Positions 44,388 through 55,545 of a stretch of DNA of 64,000 nt are shown piece by piece. Position 1 is the first letter of the stretch. Each line of letters begins with the position of its first letter. The position numbers and the translations under genes were made by a program. Source of the stretch: Adiantum capillus-veneris (taxonomy: Eukaryota > Streptophyta > Polypodiopsida > Polypodiales > Pteridaceae); NCBI GenBank assembly GCA_014529385.2, contig CM043942.1, positions 17,993,991 to 18,057,990 of the forward strand. Direction: 5' to 3'. The notes under the pieces were generated by a model. It made no database searches. It was given only the letters and a program-made list of their open reading frames with translations, and was not told the DNA's origin.

Positions 44388-45896
44388 GGATGAGTTGCAA
44401 AGAGGGTAGTGCGTATGACATTCTAATTCACCAATTTGGAGTTATGAGGGTTTCAAAGTTATAGAATTAAGCTCCTTTTGTGGATCACGGAGTAGAGTCT
44501 TGTGAAGACCTAGGAATCCTTTGATAAGCATAAACTCGGAACAACACTAAAGCCACGTTGCCATGGCAATGGAAAAAGTGAGAAGTTGTCTCTCCACCGA
44601 TGGTTCAAGGTGGCCTTAGAATTCTCAAACCTGTTGTTCATGTTGAGGCCCTGTGTGCCAAGTTTGTGGTCTCAATTGCAAGACAAGACTAGTCTTGGGC
44701 TATCATGATCAAGGAGATAATAGACAAAGCAAAACTTTGCTCTAAAGGTGGGTGGTGGAAAGGGATGAGGTGCATGACAAACTATTAGCCCTGAGGTGAT
44801 CGAACTTGAGACTGGGTGGCATCACACGTGAGTTGATGCAAAAATGCAATAGGGAAACATGGATACCGGAATGAGATGAATTAACCAGATACTTCCAAAA
44901 CTCCATCTCGCATTGGTCCCCTTGGCTATCTAAAGTTTTTGGTGTAATTATGAACCCTTATTGGAGAGAAATTGCAAGAAGGATGAATAATAAAGAGCTC
45001 CAGTGGTTGATCCAAATTTGGGATGGAGACAACAAGTGCTGGAAATACTCTGACTAGTTGGTTGTCCAATTTCAACTCAATGGAACTGAGAAGCTGCTTG
45101 CCTGGACAACATTTTGATGCCGATCTGGGAATCTACTTTTGAGTGGAAAGCTTGGAAATGGCCCATATGTGGCCAATTCTTTAAACTTTCATACCAAGGG
45201 CATTTACCAGGCATTAATGCACACGGTTGATTGGTTTGCCCCTTTGAAAAACTAGTGGAAGAAACAATGCTCAATGGGATGAGTTCATGAAGAAAATTTG
45301 GAATCCAAAGCGGGCTCAGTTTATGAAGGTATTTCAATGGAAGGTGTTGTGGGGGGCATTGCTGACAGGCATGAAGATTTAGGTGCGAGGTATTGGGTCT
45401 GATAAATGTTCAGGGTGCAGATTGGCTTGACAGGGAGGGTATGCAAATGGATACAAAGAACATGGAAGATAGGTTTTTTCAAGAATGGTATACGCCTTGG
45501 TGGGAAACAATTTTGAAGTTCTGTACTTCTAGTTTGCACTCAAATTGACACAAATACTATAGTAATATCTAGAAGACCAAGAACTGTCGTGTCTTTGATA
45601 GCGACCTCTTTGTGGCTAGCTTCTCAGAGATTGTACAAGAAATCAAGGAGTTGATACATGTGTTAGGAAAAAGGAAAATCTCAAATGATTGGCTTAGGGT
45701 GACCCTCACCATCCGGTTGAGCCTTGTGGTGTGAAGGATTGGGATTTTGATAATAGTACGTTACGAGGTACTTCTAACTAGGCTCTGATGTAACCATGTG
45801 CCCTTCAAGGCTCGGCAGGAGCTTGAGACCTATTTGTATATTTCCTGTTGGAATTCTAATACAAATCACTCACAATTCTGAGTTTTGAGAAAAAAA
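44388..45896 (+). mobile_element. 5'-truncated plus-strand LINE fragment (post-RT to 3' end)
   Basis: It is readable in broken pieces: HVEALCAKFVVSIARQD near 44635, RMNNKELQWL near 44980, FQLNGTEKLL near 45070, then VLWGALLTGMKI, VRGIGSDKCSGC and VCKWIQRTWKIGFF near 45340-45480. It ends in ACTCACAATTCTGAGT (45868-45883) and an A7 run (45890-45896). The same protein segments appear on the minus strand at 45911-47303/54850-55545 and 60352-61346, so these are copies of one family. Stops are numerous. Confidence 0.7.
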
Positions 45897-46199
45897 GGAC
45901 CTAGGAATTCTTTTTTTGTGTGGCAAAACTCACAATTGCGAGTGGATTATATTAACAGCCCAAAAGAATTATAGATACTAGTCATGCTTGTGTCAAGCCA
46001 TGACATCTTCCAACAACCATCATTACATCGGCTAATATAGGGGCCACCCCATGGTAAAGGCATAACACTTGGTTGGACAAGGAGTAGACACTTACCCATG
46101 TAGTTCAAAAATTGCGGTAGTCACAACCTTATTCCACTCTTCACAGTTCCTTCATTTTCCATTGGCTATGATTACTTCCTTGCTCGATCACTTAAATGT

Positions 46200-46840
46200 A
46201 TGCTCGTACAAAATGCTTTTTGAGAGCCCAACTTAATTGTACACAAAAATCCATATTCGTGAATCTTAATGAGTGATGTGATGTGTGATGAGAGAAAACA
46301 CATAAGAGATGTTTTCAAAATACAAAAAGAATACCGTGGATGCATCCGAAATGTCCAAAAACCTTAGGATAGCACTTTAAACGTTGAAATCTGACATCTC
46401 TAGCTTAAGATATAGCATTTTCAAGCCTGGGGCCTCATGAGGTTAGAGCCAATTGAATAGAGGCCCCGGATACCCCTCAAGGGCCTCTATTTTCTTTGTT
46501 CTGACTCCTTCTTAGTCTTAAATGTACCTATCAATCGCTATCAAGTACAATCCATTCGAATGTGAATTGCAGGTAGCTCATAAAAAGGTGATGAATGCTT
46601 GTGCGAGATGCACACATACAAGTACCCCACTTTATATGATAGCAACAACAGGTCATAAAAAGGTGTTCGGCGCTTGTGCAAGATGTCACTATCAAGTGCT
46701 TTACTTTTTGTAGTGATAGTGGCAATTTCACCAAAATGGTTTTCATGGACATTTTTTAAAATTAGAAAAAGGGCTTTTTCTACGTACTGCAGTCTTCTTC
46801 CTATTGGCTAAGGAGCATTCTCTCACTAAAGCTAAAAGAC
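46200..46840. mobile_element. Unclassified insertion of about 600 bp inside a LINE
   Basis: Inferred by comparing this LINE copy with the one at 60352-61346, where the flanking parts are only about 80 bp apart. It contains a 10-bp hairpin (46457-46490), an imperfect duplication around TCATAAAAAGGTG (46570-46685) and CTTTTTGTAGTG near 46709-46717, reminiscent of a CACTA terminus on the minus strand. Ends are approximate, and no matching opposite end was found. Confidence 0.4.
46457..46490. other. Perfect 10-bp hairpin
   Basis: ATAGAGGCCC (46457-46466) pairs with GGGCCTCTAT (46481-46490) across a 14-base loop. Confidence 0.8.
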
Positions 46841-47303
46841 CCAAAAATGAGTCTAGATTTCTAATAATGGACATGTTTGAAGTAGCAGAACATGACAATC
46901 TGTGTATTGATAAGCAGCCGTTGGCTCTCAAACACCTTCCCACCCATGAAAAGATCGTTCTGGAAGAGCCCAATCTTCCATGTCTTTTGAGACCACTTGC
47001 ATATCTTTCCTGCCAAGTCACATATCACCAGACATTCCTTAAAACGGTGGGGGAGATTCTCGCTTGCTGATCTGCATTGTGGGTATCTATCTAGACCATT
47101 ACCTCTATCTAGGACCTTCACACTAGTCGGCAAGGCCCCCCAAAGTACCTTCCATACTAAAGACCTTTATCCCAAGCAACCATTATGGGCACTTGATGTT
47201 CTTTAGAATTGTCACCCATCTTGCCTTCGGCCATTGCTTTCCCCACTGATTGTTCAAGGAGGAGAACCAATCCACCAAGACAATGAGGATGTACACGTCC
47301 TTA

Positions 47304-47534
47304 TGTTAGGTAAAGGCGGTGGGCCTCACCGTGCTTTGCCCATGTCCGCTGGCCAATGTCTGACCCCCCACATTTATCTCCTTATTCTTTACACATAGAA
47401 AGAATAAGGAGCTCTCACTCACATTCTCACATGATGCTCACACAATGAGATTTGGGAGCTCCACCCCACATCCTGTGTGGTGATCTCTCTCCCCTTCGCA
47501 CTCTGCGCACGTGCACCGCATTCGCGCACTCACA
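47304..47534 (+). repeat. Copia-3 5' LTR, 231 bp
   Basis: TGTTAGGTAAAGG...CGCACTCACA. It contains CTTATTCTTT...AAAGAATAAG, a perfect 10-bp inverted repeat shared with the 3' copy. Confidence 0.93.
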
Positions 47535-47536
47535 AT

Positions 47537-47548
47537 TGATATCAAAGC
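47537..47548 (+). other. Primer binding site, degraded (initiator-Met tRNA)
   Basis: TGATATCAAAGC differs from TGGTATCAGAGC at two G-to-A positions and lies two bases after the LTR. Confidence 0.75.
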
Positions 47549-48226
47549 TTTGGCTTCGTGACAGATGGAGTGCTACAGAAAAGTGAGCTTTCGGCTATGG
47601 TGAGCTCGCTTTCAGTGGAAGCTTGAGATCGGTGAGCAACCACCAGATCTGTGTTCATAGAAGCTTGAGGGACATTCCCAAGCTTGAGAGAAGGGTGTAT
47701 TGCAAGTGTGTATGCTTTTTTGCAGCCATATTGAGGAAGAATGCAGATTTTCATTTCCGCATGTCATTTTTCGGCCTCAAAATAGTGTTTTTTGCATAAT
47801 TTTGGTTAGGGTGTAACCTGGGGTTTCAGCATGCTCCAAACGCAATGGTGATGTCCATTTGGATTCATTTTGACCTCTAAAATGTCTACAAAAGCAGTTG
47901 TTTATTGTGTGTCGAGGATTCCACACATGGTTTGCTCTCGGATGTGAGAGTGGTATTTGCTGCAAGTTTCCTCACAAGTGGGAGGATACGATGTATGCCT
48001 CATATGGTTTGACGCTCAGAGAGACTCATGTGATTGCAGTTTGAGCCCAGCAATGTATACCTCGAGCATGTTTTTTGGTAGGCACAAGTAGAGGGAGCAG
48101 GTATTTGTGTACTAGATTTGCAGATGTTTGCAATGATGTATAGAAAGTGTGGAGATTGGTGCATGCATTTGGAGTGCGATTTGATGTGCTTTGGTTGCTC
48201 ATGGTTTTGAGCATGTAGTAACTTTG

Positions 48227-49208
48227 TGTGAGGTCCCCACCCCGCCATCTCAAATGGCGGATCTAATGGTAAACCTGGTGGCCACTAGATCTATAGCGGA
48301 AGCAAACAAAGTGGTTCAGGGTTCATCTAGCGGACGATCTCTCATCACAAAGTGAGTCGAGTTCGAGCCTACTAGCAATGAGATCTAGCTCCACCTCGCA
48401 AGGGAAGCGCACTTGACTTATCAAGTGATCCTAAGACCCACCTTCCAAGAGGAGAGGAGTTCCGAGTGCCTTTTTCCCCATGGCTTTCAGAGGCACGTAC
48501 ACCTGAGAGACTTCGCCGCTCTAGGGGAAATGAGTATTACTAGCGTCGATTTATAACACTATGGGGAAGGAGAGTTCCCGACCAATCGGGACCACCCTTC
48601 TCATAGGCATTGGCAACCTGAGCCAAGCCCCCACTTTCCACCCCCACACTCACACTTCCTTGTGTGTCCTAATTACTACCACGAGGTTGTTCAACATATA
48701 AGTTCCTTGATTAGATTCTGATTCACAAGGTTTGTTAAAACAACCCTTCAATCAGTATTGCAATGTCCTGGGACCTGTTCCCACACAGCCTCGAGCCCCG
48801 GTGCCTCCCCGCACAACCTTATGAAATTTTGGTTTGAGGCTAAAACGGGCCATACGAGTCGGAATTTAATGCCGTAAATTGCTATACTAATCTCTAACTA
48901 AGGTATATCTGTTCGAGTACCTGCCATATTTAGCAACCCTCTAGGTCCGAAAATGCATTTTTTCAAATTCGGGGTACGGTTGCAGTTTTTCAAGACGATC
49001 AAAACTAGACGGGTCGGGTGACCAAAAACTTACTATTTTTGGAAATTTTTCATAAAAAATATTTTAATTCACTTTTGGAAGCTTTATAACATTCTAAACA
49101 TCATGGCACCGACAGAATTTGGAAAACTGCTAAAAATAGTAACTTTTTCCATTATGTTCATTCCATGGTACAAGCGTGCTCTTTTTGGTCGGGGTCAGAG
49201 ACCTTACA
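48227..49208 (-). repeat. Chromovirus 3' LTR, 982 bp
   Basis: On the plus strand it begins TGTGAGGTCC and ends GACCTTACA, so the two ends form a 9-bp near-perfect inverted repeat. A polypurine tract (minus strand ACTTTGGGGAGG, about 49210-49221) adjoins it. Confidence 0.9.
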
Positions 49209-49242
49209 ACCTCCCCAAAGTGAAGAATTTGAGATGTCCTCA

Positions 49243-51677
49243 TCTCAAGAATGTGTTTGGGTAATCTTTTATGAGCGTTGGTTCGTCCTCCCAAGTTGCA
49301 TCTTCTTCAGGGTAATCCTTCCACTTTACTAGATGTTACATGATTATTCTGTTGCGTAACTTCCTTTCCCTTGTTTCGAGTACATAGTCCGGTTGGAGCT
49401 CGAGAACTCCTTGTGTTGCAATGACTACCTGATCTGAGTCCAAGAATTGATCAGGATTAGGGATATAGGGTTTGAGTAAGCTGACGTGGAATACCTCATG
49501 AATCTTTAAGTTTGTAGGTAACTTTATCTTGTAGACCTGGTCACTCACAACTTTAACGATCTCGAATGGTCCACAATACCTTGGGCTTAGCTTCTTGTAT
49601 CTGCCTAGTGATAAGTTGCTTTTCTTAGGTCGGACTCGCAGAAAAACCTTATCTCCTTCCTTGAAGGTTCTTTCCGAACGGTTCTTATCTGCATAGTGCT
49701 TCTGTCTATCCTAAGCTGCCTGAATGTCTTGGAGAATAGCTCTAGTCTTAGCTTCCATATCTTCTAACATCTTTCTAGAGGCTTATACCCTGATGGTTGG
49801 ATCCAAGAAGTTCAGTGGTGCTAAACAATCCTGTCCATAAAGAGCTTTAAAGGGTGACATTCCAATGCTTCTGTGTTCGGAAGAATTATAAGCATATTCT
49901 ACCAGAAGAAGATATTGTAACCACTTCTTTGGCTCTTGCGAACAATAGGCCTTGAGAATGTCCTCAATGACTTGATTTACTCTTTCAGTCTGCCCATCTG
50001 TCTGCGGATGATACACTGTGCTAAAGGCTAATTGTGACCCAATAGATTGGAAAAGAGTAGTCCAAAATTTTGATGTAAACTTGGCATCTCTATCACTGAC
50101 GATACGCTTGGGTAAACCATGTAACCTAAAAATCTCCTTGATGAATACCCGGCTAGTATCCGAAGCAGTAAAGGTTGTCTTTACGGGTATTAGGTGAGCC
50201 ACTTTTGTGAGCATATCAACAACCACGAAAACAGAGTCATAACCTCCTGTAGAAGGTAATCCTGTAACAAAGTCCATACTGATGCATTCCCATTTCATCT
50301 GGGGTATGTCAAGAGGTTGAAGTTGCCCTGGTAACTTGATCCTTTCAGCTCTTATCCGCTGACAAGAAAGACATTGCCTAACATAGAGAAGTATGCCTCC
50401 TTTCATTCCAGACCAAAAATAACTCCTCTTGACAGCATGAAGAGTCTTAGCATAGCCTGGATGTCCAGATGTAGGTCTATCGTGTGATTTATACAGAATA
50501 GCCTTCTTTAAAGCCGCGTCTCTGAGTACACAGAGTCTATGTCTGTAGTAAAGACATCCTCCCATAAGAGAGTAATCTTTAGCTTCAGGCATGTTATTCT
50601 GCTGAACTAATGATACTATACGCTCGTATTCTGGATCTACCAAAGATGCTTCTTTGATTCTGTCCTAGATAGGGTTATTTGGAATAGAGATAGCTCCGAG
50701 AAAAGATTTTCGGCTAAGTCCATTTGCAATTGCATTTTCCTTCCCTGGTCTATACTTTATGTCAAGGTCATATTCTTGTAAAAGCTCTATCCATCCCCGT
50801 TGTCGCATATTGAGAATAGGTTGAGTAAAAATCCATTTTAAGCTCTTGTGGTCTGTAACCAGCCGAAACTTGCGCCCAAGAAGATAATGTCTCCATAACT
50901 TCAACGCATGTATAACCACTAAAAGTTCAAAATCATAAGCAGGATAATTCTTCTCTTGCTCCCTCAGCTTTGTGAAGTATACGCCACCGGTCTTCCTTCT
51001 TGAGTAAGAACTCTGCCTAAAGCAAATTTGCTAGCATCTGTCGCTACTTCAAATTCTTTACTAAAATCTGGAAGCTTTAAGATAGGACCTGAGACCAAGA
51101 ATTTATTTAGCTTAGCAAAACTAGACTCATGCTCGGTCTTCCATTTGATCCTCATTCCTTTCTTCAGGAGTTCCGTCAAAGGTGCAGCAATACATGCATA
51201 GTCCTTGACAAAAATCATGTACCATCCCGTTATCCCAAGAAATCCTCTTACTTCGCTGACGGTAGATGGTTGAGGCCAATCAACGATATGCTTGACTTTA
51301 TCTGGGTCCACTGAAATCCCTTCGGCCGATATGACAAATCCAAGATAATTGATCTTTGGTGAGCAGAAGGTACATTTGCTCGCTTTAGCATAAAGTTGGT
51401 GTTCTTGAAGAAGATCAAGTACTTTGTGAACATGTTCTTCATGATCTGCCTCGTTCTTAGAATAGATCAGAATGTTATCAAAGAAAACCAAGACAAAATC
51501 ATCCAGATAAGGTCTGAAAATATCCTGCATAAGTTGATTGAAGCTTGCAAGAGCATTTGCTAGACCAAAAGACATTACTGTGAATTCCTAGTGTCCATAC
51601 AAGTGTTGAAAGTTGTCTTTGGAATATCTGATTCCTTGATCCTGATTTGGTAATATCCTAACCTTAGATCAATCTTT
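49243..51677 (-). pseudogene. Chromovirus pol: RT, RNase H, integrase, chromodomain
   Basis: RT begins at about 51677 (IDLRLGYYQIRIKESD). MSFGLANA follows, and the active site reads FFDNILIYS, with Asn for the second catalytic Asp. RNase H begins near 51060 (FEVATDASKFALG) and changes frame near 50975 (KNYPAYDFELLVVIHALKLWRHY, DHKSLKWI). Integrase (about 50590-49600) has a zinc module with H...GHPGY...CLSCQ and the core motifs MDFVTGLP, SDRDAKF and DGQTERVNQ. The C-terminal module SPRYCGPFEIV and VFHVSLLKPY leads to the chromodomain (HLVKWKDYPEEDATWED, 49335-49243), with an in-frame TAA just before it (49336-49338). Stops also lie at 50664-50667 and 49783. It is not functional. Confidence 0.92.
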
Positions 51678-51707
51678 GGTGTGTACTGAGTGGGTGTGTG
51701 AGCATAG

Positions 51708-51709
<2 letters not shown>

Positions 51710-51738
<29 letters not shown>
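51710..51738. repeat. (TG)n microsatellite
   Basis: A TG run inside the foreign segment between the RT remnant and the truncated 5' LTR. Confidence 0.9.
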
Positions 51739-51740
<2 letters not shown>

Positions 51741-51949
51741 CACACTCTTAAATAGGCCCCTTTATGCTGAAAATGGACCCATGCTGCTATAAGCATCTGA
51801 ATGAGCACTCACTTCATGCATGGCAAGTCCAGTTAGATGCCTACCAAGTGTCCAGTTAGCTAGTCTAACTGACTCTCACACTCTCTCTCAAGCTTGGCAA
51901 CTCTCCCACAACTCCCAAGAGAAGAGAAGGTGCCCTCTAGCTACTAAAC

Positions 51950-52387
51950 TGCCTGGGACCTATTCCCACACAGCCTCCAGCCCCGGTGCCTCCCCACACA
52001 ACCTTATGAAATTTTGGTTTTAGGCTAAAACGGGCCAGTCGGAATTTAATGCCATAAATTGCTATACTAAGCTCTAACTAACGTGTATATGTCCGAGTAC
52101 CTGCCATATTTAGCAGTCCCCGAGGTTCGAAAATGCATTTTTTCAAATTCGGGGTACGGGTGGAGTTTTTCGAGACGGTCAAAACTGGATGGGTCGGGTG
52201 ACCAAAAACTTACTATTTTTGGAAAATTTTCACAAAAATTATTTCAATTCACTTTTGGAAGCTTTATAAAATTCTAAACATCATAGCACCGACAGAATTT
52301 GAAAAACTGCTAAAAAATAGTAATTTTCCATTATGTTCATTCCATGGTTCAAGCGTGCTCTTTTTGGTCGGGGTCAGAGACCTTACA
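51950..52387 (-). repeat. Chromovirus 5' LTR, partial (438 bp)
   Basis: It matches 48764-49208 with several dozen differences and small indels. The other half of the LTR is missing. Confidence 0.9.
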
Positions 52388-53225
52388 CTTTGGCAAATTT
52401 TTTCCAACAGTTTTATGCACATCGTTGGTGCGATCGAAATTGCAATTTCTTGTAGCACTCAGGATTTGCGTGGGTGTTTTCCCTTTTGGGTGGTGCATCG
52501 TGAGCGTGTTTCGCTCTGCATTTTTTATCTTGGTCTATGAGTGCTTGACCATTTGGAGCTTCTAGTTTTGACTCCCAGCTACAGGTCGAGTCTAGTACTC
52601 CCACAGGTGTTTCCATTTGTACTTGAGTACATCTTCTATAGTGTTTTGGCTTGCATATCGGTTTCGACACAACAGGTGTCTTGAGCTTTTGCTTTGTGTA
52701 TGCTTTTGTGGGATAGTGACTGGAGTTTACTCGCCATAGTTTGTGATCGAGCTTAGCTCTCACATTGATTGGTTTTGTCAGTTTGGACACAATTTGTTGT
52801 TCTTATACCCACTCTCGCAGGAGTGAGGATTTGCATATGCTTGTGTGGCTACAGACTTTGCTAGTCACAGGTTTTTGCATATTTTTGCAGGCAGTTTCTC
52901 TTTTGGGACTCATTTTGAGCTAGTTTGCTCTCTACTTGAGTATATGGTTATGCGCTTTACACTCAGTTGAGCAGTTTGTCCCAGTTTATGCTTGCAAAGT
53001 TTGCAGATTGTGGAGTTGCTTTTAGGCATATGCGAGAATCAGTTTTGATGCATTTGATCATGCTTTTGATGATCATGTAGTGGCCAACTTACCTCCCACT
53101 TTGTTGTCAGCTTGGCATGGTTTATGATTGAGATTGTATTTGAGGTTTTTCTCAATTTATAGGGGAGATTCTGTCAGATTTTTCCCTGATTTTGCGCCAT
53201 ACTTTGGTTCTTAGTCATTCACTTA
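52388..53225 (+). other. Copia-3 leader, right part
   Basis: Non-coding sequence that continues the copia-3 leader after the chromovirus. Near its end, 53155-53186 carries TTATAGGGGAGATTCTGTCA, a form of the leader box found before gag in the other two copia elements. Confidence 0.6.
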
Positions 53226-54342
53226 TGGTTGCAGATATGTGTGAAAGTGAGAGACGACGGTCTCGTTCTTGCTGCCGATACTTGCGTTGTTGGCATTGTG
53301 GTCACAAGAAGCACATTAGATGCCGTTGTTTCAGACGTATGAAAACAACAGAGATGTATGCGTGATGCAGATTTGGCTTTGACACAGGTTAGAGAGGCAG
53401 TCCGAGTGGCAGTCTATGCCTGTGACGGTGATGTCACACTTGCCTCCAGTGTACCTCTTCAAAATTTGTCTATGGTTAGTACACTTTCTCCATAGTGGTT
53501 ACTAGATAGCGATGCTTCTTTCCACGTCACACCATGTCGTGAGTGGTTTAGCACATTTTCTAGTGGGAGACTTGGTTGTGTGCACTTGACCGATGGTTCG
53601 GCGTTTGACGTAGAGGGTGCAGGATGTTTGTTTGTATTTGCGTAGTGGTGCATCATACACGCTACGTCATGTGCGCTATGTTCCTCATCTGAGATAGAGC
53701 TTGATCTCAATGAGACAGTTGGTACCTTTTGGTTGTCATGTACTGCTTAGAGAGTAGTCTTTCCAGATGCATTGCGGTTCATTAGTGATTTCCAGAGGAG
53801 CCCGTAGTGGCTTGGTATATCCTATGCATGTGTCTAAGGTTCGAGATGGCATAGTCTCGATTTTGTTGCCGCCATGTTTGGAGCAAGAGAGGAGGCGTGT
53901 CTCTTTTGCGGATGTGTTGCATGGAGAGCAAGTTGTGCATTTGTCTTGCGATGAAATTCACGCAGACAGTGGTATCTCTGAGTATGCAAAACTTTGTTAG
54001 TCATCAGTTTAGATGACATTAGTTGAGCTAGAGACTGATGCATTATTCTATGATGCATCTGATACGTTTGAGGATGATAGTGTACTTCAAACAGCTATGT
54101 GTGATTGGAATGGTGCTGATTTTTTGGTTTTGCAGTCATTCTCAGCAGATATGCCTTTGCCAGACGATGCTGTCATGATGATGCATAGTCAGGTGGTTCC
54201 TGATGAGGATGCTTATGGCATTGAGGTTGCTGATAGGGATAGGTTGGCACACATAGTGCATGTTTCATCGCCTTTCGGGTCTCTAATGTCTGACCTTTTG
54301 GTCTCAAGACTTGATCGTGCTTATGCAGTTAGTGATTTGTAG
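53226..54342 (+). pseudogene. Copia-3 gag C-terminus, protease and acidic remnants
   Basis: ATG 53226 gives a short basic frame with the zinc knuckle CWHCGHKKHIRCRC, ending in TGA at 53364-53366. The N-terminal gag body is missing. At about 53497 a protease start reads WLLDSDASFHVTP, with Asp for the active-site Gly. Further pieces (53767-54000 and 54013-54342) include RRVSFADVLHGEQVVHL and an acidic stretch (YDASDTFEDDS) that I do not recognise. No integrase or RT is seen before the polypurine tract at 54589-54597. Confidence 0.65.
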
Positions 54343-54597
54343 TGGGAGTTGTCAGTCGTGAGAGTGACTAACACTGGCATTGTGAATTGTGGAGCCATGC
54401 AAGTCGCATTCGATACCTGCATGAGGAGTGTCATTGTGGCTCTAGCCCTAGTGATACGCATGTTGCATCTACGCTAGAGTGGTTACAAACTAAGCTAGTG
54501 GGCATAGGTTGAGAGCCGTCTTCTCTCACCTCTTGTATATACTAGTTGTAGGCTAGACTTATCGCATCTTATCGGCACATAGCCTTTAGTGGGAGAA

Positions 54598-54844
54598 TGT
54601 TAGGTAAAGGTGGTGTGCCTCACCATGCTTTGCCCATGTCCACAGGTCAATGTCCAGCCACCCACATTTATCTCCTTATTCTTTACACATAGAAAGAATA
54701 AGGAGCTCTCACTCACATTCTCACATGGTGCTCACACAGTGAGATTGGGAGCTCCACCCCACATCATGTTTTATGCTTTCTCTCTTTCTCTTTCTCCCCC
54801 CTTCACACTACTCTGCGCACGCACACAGCATTCACGCACTCACA
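54598..54844 (+). repeat. Copia-3 3' LTR, 247 bp
   Basis: It matches the 5' LTR with numerous substitutions and an insertion of about 16 bp (TTTCTCTCTTTCTC). It is followed by CCTTA. Confidence 0.93.
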
Positions 54845-54849
54845 CCTTA

Positions 54850-55545
54850 GTATGTGGTTTTTGAAAGTGTATGTCTATGTGCCACCGCCATGCTTTCCAT
54901 TCAAAACCCAGATTCACAACTTGGCAAGTAGGAGTTGTCAAGCCGTTCTAAGACTCTATTTACCAGCAATCTTTTAGTCCCATTGAGATGGAACTGGGAG
55001 TCAAGTTGGTTCAACCCTTTTAGGAGACTTTTAGTAGCTACTATTGTAGTCCCATAACTGGCTAGGCGTTGGAGTCCTTTGTTATTCATCTTTCTGGACA
55101 CCTCCCTCCAACCAGGGTTCAATAGAATATTTCCCGCCTTAGATAGCCAAGGGAAAACAGTGAGTTGTCGAGTTGTGAAAGTACCTAGTTACCTATCCCC
55201 ATTCCAAGGCCTACGTTGCTCTGTGGTACTTCCGAGCTAGCTCAGTGCTCACTCATTAAGTCCCCAACTTTTAGGTTAGACCGCTGAGGGGCAAGCAGCT
55301 TGTTGTGCAATGCCATCCCTTTCCACTAGCCACCTTGCAAGCACAACTTGGCATTATCCATCATGGACTTTGTCATAACAACCCATGCTTGGTCTTGCTT
55401 TGTGATTGCAACCACAAACTTGGCACACTGGGCCTCTGCATGAGTACTAGGGTTGAGTATTCCGATACCGCCTTGCTCTACCGATCGCGCTATGGACTCC
55501 CTACTTGCCCATTGCCATGGCAGTGAGTCTTTATTGTTGTTTTTC
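54850..55545 (-). mobile_element. Minus-strand LINE copy, continuation right of copia-3
   Basis: On the minus strand: MNNKGLQRLASYGTTIVATK, LNGTKRLLVNRVLERL (55080-54930), then THAEAQCAKFVVAITKQDQ (about 55455-55400). The order and wording match the plus-strand fragment at 44388-45896. LINE homology fades near 55545. Confidence 0.75.

Larger units (their letters stand above)
45911..47303 (-). mobile_element. Minus-strand LINE copy, 3' half (split by copia-3)
   Basis: The minus-strand 3' end is marked by T7 (45911-45917) and the palindrome ACTCACAATTGCGAGT (45928-45943). The C-terminal zinc-type region is readable at 47133-46861 (LPTSVKVLDRGNGLDRYPQC, ICDLAGKICKWSQKTWKIG). The copy is cut at 47303 by copia-3 and resumes at 54850. 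About 600 bp near 46200-46840 have no counterpart in the sister copy at 60352-61346. It lies tail to tail with the plus-strand fragment ending at 45896. Confidence 0.75.
48227..52387 (-). mobile_element. Chromovirus (Ty3/gypsy with chromodomain), 5' part deleted
   Basis: The element is on the minus strand, flanked by CTTTG (48222-48226 and 52388-52392). Its 3' LTR is 48227-49208 (982 bp, ends TGTAAGGTC...GACCTCACA). The 5' LTR survives only as 51950-52387. Between the two are RT, RNase H, integrase and a chromodomain, while the rest of the 5' LTR, gag, protease and the RT N-terminus are gone or replaced by about 270 bp of other sequence (51678-51949) with a (GT)n tract. Integrase followed by a chromodomain is diagnostic of chromoviruses, whose chromodomain guides integration. 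Confidence 0.93.
47304..54844 (+). mobile_element. Copia-type element (copia-3) with internal deletion, containing a nested chromovirus
   Basis: LTRs at 47304-47534 (231 bp) and 54598-54844 (247 bp) are flanked by CCTTA (47299-47303 and 54845-54849). A near-match to the initiator-Met site (TGATATCAAAGC, 47537-47548) follows the 5' LTR and GTGGGAGAA precedes the 3' LTR. Excluding the chromovirus (48227-52387), about 3.4 kb remains: leader, zinc knuckle and a degenerate protease. I find no integrase, RT or RNase H. It is inserted in a minus-strand LINE, whose sequence reads straight across the insertion point. Confidence 0.93.

Noticed and set aside
48764-49208. Taking only the 445-bp direct repeat as the full chromovirus LTR
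   Set aside because: Flanks TGCAA and CTTTG do not match. Extending the left LTR to 48227 gives matching CTTTG duplications and TGTAAGGTC/GACCTCACA ends.
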